Of a DNA stretch of 64,000 bases, positions 27,644 to 37,784 are shown one piece after another (positions within the stretch are counted from its first letter, which is position 1; each line of letters begins with the position of its first letter). Source of the stretch: Phytophthora quininea (taxonomy: Eukaryota > Oomycota > Peronosporomycetes > Peronosporales > Peronosporaceae); the NCBI GenBank assembly GCA_011947345.1, contig JAAVTG010000746.1, positions 1 through 64,000 on the forward strand, read 5' to 3'. The notes under the pieces were generated by a model. That model worked only from the letters and a program-made list of their open reading frames with translations. It made no database searches and was not told where the DNA came from. Position numbers and translations under genes: made by a program.

Positions 27644-28256
27644 TCACATGACTTTGCCCTTGATTCGAGTTTTCCGATTACCTTTTGTAGGCTGTAGGAC
27701 CTGTCCATCAACATCTTTTCTTGACCTGTTTCTTAAGCGGTGTATTAAATAGCCGTTGCGGGACTTAAAGCTCATGGATTGAATTCAAATTGCCCACCAC
27801 CACCATCATCATCACCACCGCTATGACTTCTGAAGTTCTAGCAGCGAAAACGTGACAATTCAGCGAGCACACTGCATGCACAAACGTGTGTCATCGCCAC
27901 TACATGTACAGTAGCATCGCGCACCCGCGTTGGGTGTCGACTTGATTGTAAAACTGGTCTGACCAGTACCCGAGCGAACGGTGGAAGCGTGCCGTCAGCA
28001 AAATGTACGCTTCCAAGAGTCAAATGCAGATCTGCTTCCCAGAACCCAGTCAACGCGATGCACATCTTCGTCGATTGACCTGCTGCGTCCGCAGTGCATG
28101 GACTCCGTACATCTGAATCCACAGGATGAAAAACGGGATTGGCATGGAAGTATGGTGTGTGTGTGCCAGTACAGGTGTCTGATGAACCGACTCATTGATC
28201 ACTGCCATTAGTCGACTTTCACTCAACCAATACAGCCTCTTCAAAACGTAGCAAAC
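27644..28256. other. Intergenic upstream of the 28,257 effector
   Basis: Contains a short CAC/CAT microsatellite near 27,795-27,820. No gene recognised. The promoter of the downstream effector presumably lies in its right half. Confidence 0.35.
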
Positions 28257-28869
28257 ATGAACCGCTTCGCCCTGCTGCTCACGGTTGCTCTCGTTGTCTT
28301 CACAACCGTCAGTGTTGCTGCTCAAAGAAGGTATGTCAATACAGGTAGTTTCAATTTTCAAAACCTCCTAACCCATGGCTTTCGTTAGGAATCTGAGGGC
28401 CACTGACACCGACACCACCGACGAAGAGAGAGGATTGTTCTCCAACTACGCCAAGTTGCTCACAGCGTCACTCAAAGCAGAGACCGACGCCCACAAGTGG
28501 TCAAACGAGTTGACGCAACTCGTCAAGGATGCCAAGAGCACGAGGGATTACAGCGTAGTGCTGACCAAGATCAACGACATTGAGACGAAGGTGAAGGGCG
28601 TGGCCGGCATGGAGACGGCAGCGGAAACAGTGCGGGAGACCAAGTTCTACCTTTGGTTCAAGATGGGCATGAAGCCAGCAGATATCACAACCACCGAGAA
28701 GACTGGCTACGAGGCGTTCATCCATAGTATGAAGTTTGTCAAGATAGCCGCTCAGAAAAAAAAGGAGGAGGCCAAGAAGCTTGTAGCAGCGGGGAAAACT
28801 GCAGACGAGGAAGGACACGTCGTAGCTGCCACCGGTGGCTGGGGAATCGGAGCTGTTTACGCAGGATAA
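28257..28869 (+). CDS. Intact RxLR-dEER effector with intron in the RxLR motif
   Basis: Exon 1 (28,257-28,330) encodes a signal peptide (MNRFALLLTVALVVFTTVSV). A 58-nt intron (28,331-28,388; GTATGT donor, CTAAC branch site, TTAG acceptor) splits the first Arg of RNLR in phase 2. Exon 2 (28,389-28,869) gives TDEER, helices and the WY-like KFYLWFKMGMKPADI with GYEAFIHSMKFV. The predicted protein is 184 aa. From about 28,505 it is about 95% identical at DNA level to the 17,909 paralogue, while the preceding N-terminal half is very different. This points to a recombinant gene. Confidence 0.85.
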
Positions 28870-28946
28870 GCATGAAATATGGTTTGGAAATTATTACCAT
28901 TTCTCAGCTGGACGCCTAATCATAGGTATTACGAAACTTCCAGACG

Positions 28947-30433
28947 ATGCCCCAAGTCACTGCTCTGCGGCCATTTCCAACCGGGAAGGACTCCCCCACT
29001 CGCTCGAGCGTCGGCTCGACCAAATGGGCCAGAAGAGTCCTCTTTTCCTCACGAAGTTTGTCACGAGAGTTTTTGGCTCATAAAAACTGCAGAGTTTCTT
29101 TCGCTACGAGATTTGGGTCAATGCGTTCAAGCTGCAGGTTGCTGTCGTGCGGAATGTTATGCTCAGTATGTCTTTCGCTTGGGTTGCCACTGCGTGCTTT
29201 GCTCTTGGCAATATTTTCTCTGGTAAAGCAGCTCGATGTCAGTCCACCGAAGAGTTGATTGTCTCTAACTTTCTTTGATTTGGCATTTAGTACTGCGGTT
29301 TGGTGCTGGTGGGCCACATTCCAGCCATGCGGTCGCTTCATTTCGTCGACACTCCAAACCAACGACCGCCAGTTCTCTTCTGTCTCAAGAAGCTTTTCCT
29401 CGGCAGCTATCGACAGTTTTTCTTGAGTTTTTGCTCACTTTTGGCTCAGGATGGCTCGTAGCGAGCACCGACCTTAAGAAAGTCGAACTAGCAGTGTATT
29501 TTGCGATCGTGTGCTCTGCAGGGTACAATGTTGCTATCGGACTTGCCTTTCGAAGAGTTTTCTTCTTGGAAACGCAAGAAGGTCGTGCTCGACTCGATCG
29601 AAGCAGAAGGAAATCCCGCACTCGGCAAATACTGCCGTCGCTGTCTACCGAGAAGCCTGAACACGACAAACCACGCTACCGAACCGTGTACATTAAGGCT
29701 CTGTCGCAGCCTCTTGGACTGCTCATGATCGCTGGATATGTGCACGTTGTGAGTTGGCAGAAGCTAGCGAAACAGGGCGGCTCAGCTATTGCGTGGTTCA
29801 TGGCTGGCAGTTTGCTACTCAAGTTTCTAGTCCAAGTAGTACTGAAGCACTGCGTTCTCAAGACTCGAATCCGGGATGTACGAGCGATGGCGGTGCTGGT
29901 GGGAATTCCGACAGTGCTCATTGACACGCAGACGCGGATTATTTTGCTCGGTTTGCAGAGCTCGCAGTCGGTCGTGGCTGGCACAATTGGAATCGTCTTC
30001 GTTGAGATCGCCACTCGCTTCATCAAAGCTTTGTGGGTCGTCAAGGCGACACGTAAAGAAGAAGAACGATGCTGCGAGGAGCTCTCCCTACGGCCAATAA
30101 TCCTCGAACGTTTCGATGCCGAGAAAGCTTCTTCGCTTCACAGAGTACATTTCCATCGGCTGCTCAACTGCAGCCTACTGTATTCTCAGGAAAAACCCGC
30201 ATTACGCGAGACTTCATGCCAACGGTGTTGGCCGACATCTCTCGAAGCAACTGGAAGTTTTCACTTTCCAGTTTATGGTGGAAATCTTCGTAGACTTTGT
30301 GTCGATCGCTGTCGAGATGGTGGCGGGAATTGACTTCACGCGTGTGAAAGGGCTCGGTGCGTTCTTCGCGATGGTGTTCATGGTGATCGCTTTCCTTAAC
30401 GTCACTCTGATCGTGATGATATACATGGATTAA
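28947..30433 (+). CDS. Multi-pass membrane protein, oomycete-specific family (frameshifted)
   Basis: Hydrophobic segments are spread over several frames. An N-terminal region near 29,100-29,270 reads NAFKLQVAVVRNVMLSMSF. A middle frame (29,450-30,110) has at least four membrane helices, for example QPLGLLMIAGYVHVV, AWFMAGSLLLKFLVQVVL and VAGTIGIVFVEIATRFI. The C-terminal frame (30,116-30,433) ends in two more (VEIFVDFVSIAVEMVAG and LGAFFAMVFMVIAFLNVTLI). It resembles the membrane protein at the right end of this window. Function unknown. Frame changes near 29,100, 29,450 and 30,120. Confidence 0.55.
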
Positions 30434-30682
30434 CACAATTGATGCCGACTCTACTACTACTTTTCTTTGTTGTTTTGGTGCAGTTGTCGGACCGGCAATG
30501 CCGCAGACGACGCTGCAAGACCTGCTTCCTTGAGGTTATCACCCGATGGATGGCCTGGTTGGAAAAATGAATGGGGATCACTGGTGCTGTTGGCGAGGCT
30601 GGGTCGACTGTGGTTGGTGTCTCAGTCTTTCAGGCAGTGTCAAGTCACCTCGTAGCTGCCACATGATGATGCTGAGATTTTT
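30434..30682. other. Gap downstream of the Fanzor-like relic
   Basis: No ORF. If the Fanzor were functional, its guide RNA would be expected around its own 3' end, in this gap or overlapping the coding end. No conserved structure can be established by eye. Confidence 0.3.
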
Positions 30683-32643
30683 TTACTTATTCACGTCCCA
30701 GTCGACAGTCAAACCGCAGCCTCCGTTCTTCGTCAAGCAGTGCAGGACCTTGTGCACCTTCACGACTTTTTCTTTTGGTTGCGGAAGACGCGCTTAGTGG
30801 TCTGGTTGGTCATCTTCGCCGCGCATGCACAGTCAAAGTGCATGCAGCTGGTTCTGAACTTGTCGACTACGACGACTTCACATCGAGCTGCGAGACGGCG
30901 GGCTAATATTTTGACAGGGCCGGCCGGACAGTTCTTGATGTGGGAGTTGCAAGCAGCACCGCTATCACCGCATCCAATGATCGTCTTTTTGTTGTTTGGT
31001 GCCATCTCATTGATGGCACGGTTGATCTGACGGGTCTTCTGCGTGTATCGGCGAAACTTCAACTTCCTGAAGATTGGTCTGTAGAAGAAAGTTAGTAGCT
31101 TGCGCCCATGCTCAAAGAAAAACTTGATGTGCCCCATGAAGACCGATAGACTCGCCGTTTTCTTGGTCAGCGTGGCTTGAAGGAGGTCGCGCACTTCGGT
31201 GTCTTTGGCAATCTCGTTCCTGGAGCGGCAATTCGACCGCATAAACCCGCTGGCACTACAGTATGCAGTCGTGCGAACGTGTGAAAGCGCACTGACTTCC
31301 CGAGGTTGTTCATAGCTGTGATAAAGTCTGTTCAACCCGGATCAATCCCCCACACAACGTTGTAGTCCGTGAGCTTTCCCTTCGGTGTCTTGGAAAGCGT
31401 GAGTACCAGGACGTTCAACGTAGTGGCGTAGGCTGCCACGTCGCCGCTCGATCGCCGTTTCTTGCCTCGTTTCTTCTTGCCTCTGGTAGGGCGGCTTAGT
31501 CGAATGCTGACGCCGTATACATCTGTCGAGATCTCCTCGCGAATGCCCTCTTCTCCTCCTTCTCCGCTGCGTCGATTCGGAAGAAACGATGCCACCACAG
31601 GTCGCTGAGCTCTTTCCACTGAGACTCATTCTTCCTGTGCAAACTCTCCCCAGAGTTCATATCTTGTAGCCAAGCTCCACCGTCATGGCCAGGTCGGCGT
31701 GGGGGCTCCATTTCAGAAGCCCTCGGAATGCACTCGAGTCCATGGTGAAGTAGCCTCGAAGCCCTTTTGGACGGCAGCAACCCGTAGACACGAAGCTCAT
31801 CAACTTTGTCGTTGTCGGCGTTCTGGATGTTGGTAGCCTCAATCTCCTTCAGGAATCCATACATCACCGGCACCAAGTCATGCGGTTTCCAGCTTCCTTT
31901 GCCGCTAGGAGCTCGCGTAGTCTTGGCACGCAGACTCTGGACCACGGGATCGTTCCCAGTGTAGTCGGCTGCAAACACCGCATCGAGCGAAGTATGAGCT
32001 TCCTCTTTGCTGAGTACAAGCGTCTCCAGAGTATGTCGTCGCAGTCGCTTGGCGAAGTTCGCCACCACGCTATTATGAGTGTTGGTCGCCGTCGCGATGG
32101 CAGGTTCCGAATGCTATCCAGTATTAAAATGGGTTACGTTGATTGAAGCCGTGGCACCACGTAGCTGCATGAAGTCAAACCCAGCAAACTCCAGTTCTGT
32201 GTTGAACTTGTTTGGTGGCTGCCCGTAGAAGGTTTTGGTTGAAAACCAGGCCTGAAAGACCGCTTCCGCGAAACGAGGGCACCGCCGACTGCCTGAGCCG
32301 GCTTGTTCCAGCTGAAATCACCGCCGCAATGACACCTTGGTGCTGCTTATGTTGGTGACGAAGCTGAGGCAGGTCTGGAAAAACTCCTTGCCAATGACGC
32401 CCAATGTCTTCCCGTTCTCCAATTCCCGTAGAACGTAAAAGCTGACCAGCAAGTAACCTTCAGCCACGTCTTGATTGGTGTCGAGGAGAACGTCATCCCA
32501 CGCCAGCGCCCTAGCTTCCTTGCGGCAGAACTGGTGCATGGTCCTCTTGATGACAAAGACGTCGAGGCCTTTGTGGCGATGTAGCAGCTCAGCGAAGTCC
32601 GGGCGGGAGCACCTGCAGAGGCTCGGTCTACGTCTTGCTCCAT
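30683..32643 (-). pseudogene. Fanzor-like (eukaryotic TnpB) RNA-guided nuclease relic
   Basis: Read on the minus strand over several frames, about 650 codons show the Fanzor1 layout. An N-terminal helical part (QDVAEGYLLVSFYVLRELEN) comes first. Then come DELRVYGLLPSKRASR, a segment LWWHRFF, STDVYGVSIRL (31,491-31,529), RuvC-I GIDPG (31,335-31,349) and IIGCGDSGAA (about 30,960). The zinc-finger/RuvC-II region reads VVVVDKFRTSCMHFDCAC (30,823-30,876). It ends with LHCLTKNGGCG and the RuvC-III VDWDVNK before a stop at 30,683. The position usually held by Glu in DE(Y/F)RTS is Lys. Frame changes occur near 32,590, 31,520, 31,335 and 30,765, and a nonsense codon near 32,100. Most likely a dead copy. 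Confidence 0.7.
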
Positions 32644-32803
32644 TCTTGCTGGTATGACGGCGAATCCAAAAGTGACGAGGGATTGGTAACTTTAACCTTT
32701 ACAAACTGACGTTATCATTGTTAGGCTGACCATCACATAATTGTTTTGCAGGACGAATGGAAACTGTTGTGAATGCAATTCGCTTGTTTTTCTTTTTAAT
32801 AAC

Positions 32804-33060
32804 TTAGTTGTCGGTGAGGTTGTCGTCCAGGTTGACACCGAGCTCCTTGGCCACCTGCAGCATATCCTTATTGCCGCGGTCACTGATGTTGATGACCACC
32901 AACCTTGTCTGAGGGAGTGTGGACGCCAGCATGACGCCGCAGTATACTTCGCTCCACGAAGGAATCATGCCGGCGCTCGAGAGCTCGATGAGCTGGAAGG
33001 CCTCAAGAACTACCATGTCAGTGACGCTCCGGTTTGGAGGGATTAAACAGTAAGCTGTTA
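32804..33060 (-). pseudogene. Tryptophan synthase beta C-terminal-like fragment
   Basis: About 85 codons resemble only the end of TrpB: RSVTDMVVLEAFQLIE, then GMIPSWSEVYCGVMLA, STLPQTRLVVINISDRG and NKDM. In TrpB the corresponding end reads SVTD, EGIIPALE, then VVNLSGRGDKDM. The Glu/Ala-Leu-Glu and SGRGDKD residues are altered, so it is unlikely to be an active enzyme part. It may be the last exon of the gene interrupted by the LTR element, or a duplicated fragment. Confidence 0.45.
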
Positions 33061-33111
33061 GAAGTTGTATTGATGCCATATCTACTCGCAAGAGTTTGAG
33101 TCGCTACATCT

Positions 33112-33376
33112 TCACACAATGGTGGAGTCTGACACGAACTGAGGTGCGCTAGTGATTTTGTTGAGCAGGAAAGCACACACCAGCGAGGGTTCTTCCGGAA
33201 CGTTAAACCCTGCCGCAGTCGCGCGTCCAACCCGACCGAATTGTGGTGAAGCTTGGACGACATTCGCCATGTTGAACAGCAGTCCGAGGTGCGGCAGATG
33301 AAACACGTTGAGGTCTCCTCCACTCGTCACGTCGATGACATTGACAAAGTTGTCTCGAATGAACCGTCCGAGTGCG
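33112..33376 (-). pseudogene. 3' part of a host gene split by the gypsy element
   Basis: The minus-strand frame IRDNFVNVIDVTSGGDLN to KITSAPQFVSDS stops at 33,112. Its upstream continuation lies on the other side of the retrotransposon (39,411-39,577). The two are in the same frame when the element and one copy of the GTGCG duplication are ignored. Family not recognised. Confidence 0.55.
33372..33376. repeat. Target-site duplication GTGCG (left)
   Basis: Five-base direct repeat immediately flanking the LTRs. The matching copy is at 39,411-39,415. Confidence 0.9.
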
Positions 33377-33694
33377 TGTTGCAATATGGTGGCACCCACT
33401 CCTGAAGTAGACTTCACGTTAGGGAGACCAGCCACGTCTTTAGGGCCGAGGAAGCTGCGTTGAAGGCAGGAACGAAGCAAGGACGAGGAACAGCGTTGCT
33501 CTGTTGATGTATTATTTTAGAGTGATGAAGAGGCAATCTTGGCGGCCGTTGTGAAACTACTACCAGTGCCTACTAGTTATAGAACTATGAAAAATGAATT
33601 CTGTGATGCCTCACAACTTTCCTGATCTTGTCGACTGCCATTCTCGAGCACATATCTTGGAAATATCTTGTTTAATCTTTCCCAACCGGTAACA
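33377..33694 (-). repeat. 3' LTR of the gypsy element
   Basis: 318 nt. On the minus strand starts TGTTACCGG and ends TTGCAACA. Matches 39,094-39,410 except for one extra A in an A-run. Confidence 0.95.
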
Positions 33695-33714
33695 CGACCT
33701 CCCCAGGAAGGGAA

Positions 33715-34332
33715 TCACATACTTGCCGATGAACAGGCGGTAAGGTGAACCATCATTATCGGAAGTCGATCTGGCAACAAAAGTTCGGGAGGCAGGTATT
33801 TTGCGTGCTGCATCGAGACTTGTTTTTCTTGCAAACGCTTTGATCCGTGCGGGTTCAGACCATTTAGGCGTCTTAAGAAATGCTTAATGAGACCTGGTAC
33901 TGATTGTAAATTCGATACTGGCTCCCAGGTGATATCGTCGCTTGCTCCGACCCATTTGCACTTATACTCGTCTAATCCCTCAAGGTTCAATCGATGCTCC
34001 AAAACATCCTCGATTAAATGCCCCTCAGACCCGTCCTTCAATCGCACTGTTGGAACAACATTCCGACGGAAAGGTGAATCATCTTTTCGGAAAAGCTTCA
34101 AATTCATGGTATGAAACACCGGATATAGTGTGACCTGAGGTGGCAAATTCAAACGATAAGACGTGCCTCCGTGTTGTTTTTCAACAACCTCATACGGTCC
34201 GATCCATTTAGGTGCCAATTTCCGCTTGACGGCGCCAGCGTTTTCGACACTCAAATTTCTGGTGGACACCAAGACCATATCCCCAAGCTGGAATGTTTGG
34301 TCACGGCGTCCCTTGTCGAACTGTAACTTCAT
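33715..34332 (-). CDS. Integrase C-terminal region with chromodomain
   Basis: This frame continues the integrase after a frame change at about 34,330. It has the GPY-type segment (APKWIGPYEVVEK, LNLPPQ, YPVFHTMNLK). It then has a chromodomain (LIEDVLEHRLN, YKCKWVG, ITWEP) near residues 110-150. A short non-conserved tail follows. The chromodomain places the element among chromoviruses, which target heterochromatin. Confidence 0.85.
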   Translation of the reverse strand: MKLQFDKGRRDQTFQLGDMVLVSTRNLSVENAGAVKRKLAPKWIGPYEVVEKQHGGTSYRLNLPPQVTLYPVFHTMNLKLFRKDDSPFRRNVVPTVRLKDGSEGHLIEDVLEHRLNLEGLDEYKCKWVGASDDITWEPVSNLQSVPGLIKHFLRRLNGLNPHGSKRLQEKQVSMQHAKYLPPELLLPDRLPIMMVHLTACSSASM

Positions 34333-35520
34333 TTTTGTGCGGCATCACGAACCTTTGCCTGGAGCTCGCGTAATATCTTCTCCATGTGCAGCAGGAACGT
34401 TGTTGATGCATTTTTCTTGTTGTCTGCGTTGGGAACCTCGTTGTGTAGTGGCATTGAAGGATTGTAACCTAGATCAGCGAAAAAGGGGCTCATTTGAATA
34501 CTAGACTGGTAGTGACGGTTGTAGGCAAACTCTGCTAAAGCCAAGTAATCTGCCCAATCGCTCTTGTACCCGCTCACGTAACTTCTTAGATATGCTGCCA
34601 ATATTCCATTGATACGTTCGACTTGGCCATCAGTCCTCTGTTGGTATGCAGCGGCCATCCTCAGCTTGGTGCCAGTCAGTTTAGCACATTCCTGCCAAAA
34701 GAGCGACGTGAATTTAGAATCTCTGTCAGATGTAATATCACGTGGGATTCCGTGATACCGCACATACTGGTTTACAAATACTGCAGCGAACTTCTCCGCC
34801 GAGATGGTCTTTCTCGTCTCGATGAAGTGAGCCCTTTTTGTTAGTCGATCAGCTATCACCAGAACCGAGTCATTTCCTTTGTCATTTGGCGGCAAGCCAG
34901 TCACAAAATCCATACCGATGGATTCCCATCGTGCTGTCGGTACTTCCAGCGGTCGCAAACAGCCAGGTGCCTTTCCAGTTCTCCCTTTACTCCGTTGACA
35001 GGATTGACAGGTCTTGACGTACTGCGTAATTCGTCGTGCCATATTTTTCCAGTAGAATCGTTCCTGCACAGCGCAAAGTGTTTTCTCAATCCCTGGATGG
35101 CCGCTCAGAGCACTATCATGCAGCTCCCAAAGAACAGCATTTTGAACTTCGATATTGTCGGCTGGAATCCATACACGAGACACTCCATTTAAGGAGTAGT
35201 AGACAATATCATCTACTTCGGAATAGCTATACCGCTCTGCATGAGCTACTTGGGGCTTCTTTTCTTCTTTGAGGCATTGTAACACCCCTTGTTCCGTTTC
35301 CTGAGCCCTGCGAATGAGCTCCCTCAATGATAGTGCTTTTTCTTTCTTGGCGGCGTATAACTGCTTGTTTTTCTGGGCCAGGAAATCAACTTCAAAATCG
35401 CTACGTCTACTCAGAGCATCCGCCACCGTGTTTGTCTCGCCTGGAATATAGTTAAATTTCAAGTTGTACTCTGCAAGCTGGTCGTACCAGCGGCAAATGC
35501 GACGATTTATACTCTTTGGG
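34329..35520 (-). CDS. Retrotransposon integrase
   Basis: The frame opening at 35,843 becomes coherent from about 35,520. It shows the end of RNase H (YIPGETNTVADALSRR), then an H2C2 zinc finger (HDSALSGHPGIEKT, CQSCQRSKG). The DDE core follows: D in GMDFVTGLP, D in SDRDSKFTS and E in RTDGQVERINGIL. It ends at 34,329, where the chromodomain frame takes over. Confidence 0.9.
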
Positions 35521-36800
35521 TAAGAACCTTTTCCAGTGAACGATGGTCGGTCTCTACAGTGCACCCTCCGTCGATGAGATACACTCGCCAAACATTCAAA
35601 CAATGAATGATGGCTAGCATTTCTTGTTCGTGAGTCGGGTAATTTAGTTCGGGAGATGTAAGCTTCCGTCCTGTAAAAGCTATTGGATGCTCGATACTTG
35701 AACTTGTATTTTGCTGCCGCTCGACCTCCTCTGAACAGGATGACGACTGGAAAAGCACTCCACCGATGGCAAACTGGGATGCATCTGTTCGAATACGAAA
35801 AGGACGAGAAAAATCGGGGAGAGCTAGCACCGGCGTCTTGCATAATGCCGACTTAAGCTCATCAAACGCAGCTTGTGCCGCAGGCGTCCAGACCAACACT
35901 TTCGCTTTTGATTTCACCAAATTGAAGAGTGGTGCGCTGATTTCCGAGTAGTGACTGCAGAACCGCTGTACGTAAACTGTTGTTCCCAAGAATGACTGCA
36001 AATCTTTCACACTGCGTGGTGTAGGCCAGTCCTTGATAACTGCAACTTTGTCAGGGTCGATTCGAACACCTTGTACGCCTACAAAATCGCCCAGGCAAGG
36101 TATTTCCTGGCTGCATATCGTCGATTTGGCTAATTTCAGGTATAGTTTCCGCTCTAAACAACGTTGAAAGACGCGTTCAACGGCTTGCAAATGGGTCTTA
36201 ATGTCAGCCTCTCGAGTGAATATGTAAATGTCATCGAAATATGTCGCTACTGTGTCTGCCAAATCCTTAAAAATCCCGTTGACGATACGATTAAAAGTGG
36301 CGGGAGCGTTGCTTAGGCCCATGGGCACCGCAATATATTCAAAGAGCCCGTCAGGGGTCTGGAACGCAGTCAGGGGTATGTCTTTCTCCCGCATACGTAT
36401 CTGATAGTATCCGGAAAGCAAATCAAAACAACTATACCAGCAGCATCCAGCCATCCGATCCAAAATGTCATCTTTTCTCGGCATTGGTGTTGACTGACGT
36501 ATGGTGAGCTCGTTCATCGCTCGATAGTCATGAACAATGCGCCACCCCACGGGTTTTCTTATGCAAAATGTTGGTGCGCCGTGGGGTGAGATGCTCGGGC
36601 GAATTAGGCCTGCTTCAAGCATCTCTTTTAGCCAAGAGCGTAATGTATTCGTTTGCTCCGGGCTTAGTCGCCACTGAGGACGAAAGATGGCACCGTGACC
36701 TGGCATTATTTCCATTTCGTGTTCTCCATGAACCGGTGGCCCTATAGGTAACTTTGTCCGGAATATTTTCTCGAACTTCTTTATCAAAGGATAGGCGGGG
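35507..36800 (-). CDS. Reverse transcriptase and RNase H
   Basis: Gypsy-type polymerase: WRIVHDYRAMNELT, then FDLLSGYYQIRM (first Asp), VPMGLSNAPATFNR and the catalytic box TYFDDIYIF. Thumb and RNase H follow (FRIRTDASQFAIGG, THEQEMLAIIHCLNVWR, ETDHRSL). The frame is uninterrupted through these domains and breaks at the RNase H end near 35,510. Confidence 0.95.
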
Positions 36801-37784
36801 TTCAATCTGAACGAGTCCTGGTCCGTTTTCTTGACGCTCCGATTTCTCACGCGTCTTCGTCTCGGCCGCATTCATCTGTTGTTGTTTCTCCGTAATATCG
36901 TCGAGATAAACGGCCAGGAAATCACCTCCTTTAACCCACGTAGCATGCATTGCGTTGATCGTTGCCTGAGGTAACACCACCATAAATTCAAAAGCCTTCT
37001 TTTTGACAAGTCGTTTGGCTTGTTTCATCGAGATATATCGCGTCATCCCATGTATTTTACTGAAGTAAAACCGCTTCTCCTTTGAGTTCCGCAACACATG
37101 AAGTTTAGTTGGTTGCTGCGTTCGGCGACGATTAATCTTCAAGACAGGACTTCTCAGTTCAATATCCTGGTGTCGCCGTTCTGTCTTGTAAGGTGGTTTC
37201 TTACCATGCTTCACTATTAACTTCACAAAGTGATCGGTGTCGTATACTCTGTCGGTGGCCCAGTCAATTATAGGCTTCATCTTTCTCTTCCACGGAACCC
37301 CCATCATCAAGTCACATCCATTAGGAATGAGGCACACGTTGAAGTCAAAATCAAAGGCAGACATCTCATCCACGAAGATGCTCAGCGAAATCGTGCGGTT
37401 CGGAATGGATTCCGTCTCGCCATTTCCAAACGTGACGTTGAACGTTCCGCGATCCACAACAAATTTCATCAATCCGTTCGTTCGCAAGAACTCTTCGCTA
37501 ACTCCACAGAAATCAGCTCCTTCGTCAAAGAAGGCCGACCCTCGGATAATTGCGTCCTTGAAAACGCAACTAACTTCTTTTATCAGATAGCGACTCCAAT
37601 CCGGCTCTGACTCCGTTTTCTCCACGAAGTACTTCACGTTGTCAGTTTTCCCGGGATCGAAGACCCACGAAATCAGGTTATCATCGGCAGCAGGAGGTCC
37701 TAGGATGCCATCCCTAGGACCAGTTAGTTTAAATCTGCTTTGATTTTTGACAGATCCGATTGAATAGCGGTGAGCACTTCCCAA
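36615..37784 (-). CDS. Retroviral-type aspartic protease region
   Basis: The frame between Gag and RT has a single retropepsin-like motif, FFDEGADFCGVS (with DEGA where DSGA or DTGA is usual). Further on are FNVCLIPNGCDLMMGVPWKR, which matches the usual flap-to-C-terminal ILG segment, and a Lys-rich linker. The DEGA variant could reduce or alter activity. The last 80 residues overlap the RT frame, indicating a frame change. Confidence 0.65.
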   Translation of the reverse strand: MGSAHRYSIGSVKNQSRFKLTGPRDGILGPPAADDNLISWVFDPGKTDNVKYFVEKTESEPDWSRYLIKEVSCVFKDAIIRGSAFFDEGADFCGVSEEFLRTNGLMKFVVDRGTFNVTFGNGETESIPNRTISLSIFVDEMSAFDFDFNVCLIPNGCDLMMGVPWKRKMKPIIDWATDRVYDTDHFVKLIVKHGKKPPYKTERRHQDIELRSPVLKINRRRTQQPTKLHVLRNSKEKRFYFSKIHGMTRYISMKQAKRLVKKKAFEFMVVLPQATINAMHATWVKGGDFLAVYLDDITEKQQQMNAAETKTREKSERQENGPGLVQIEPRLSFDKEVRENIPDKVTYRATGSWRTRNGNNARSRCHLSSSVATKPGANEYITLLAKRDA

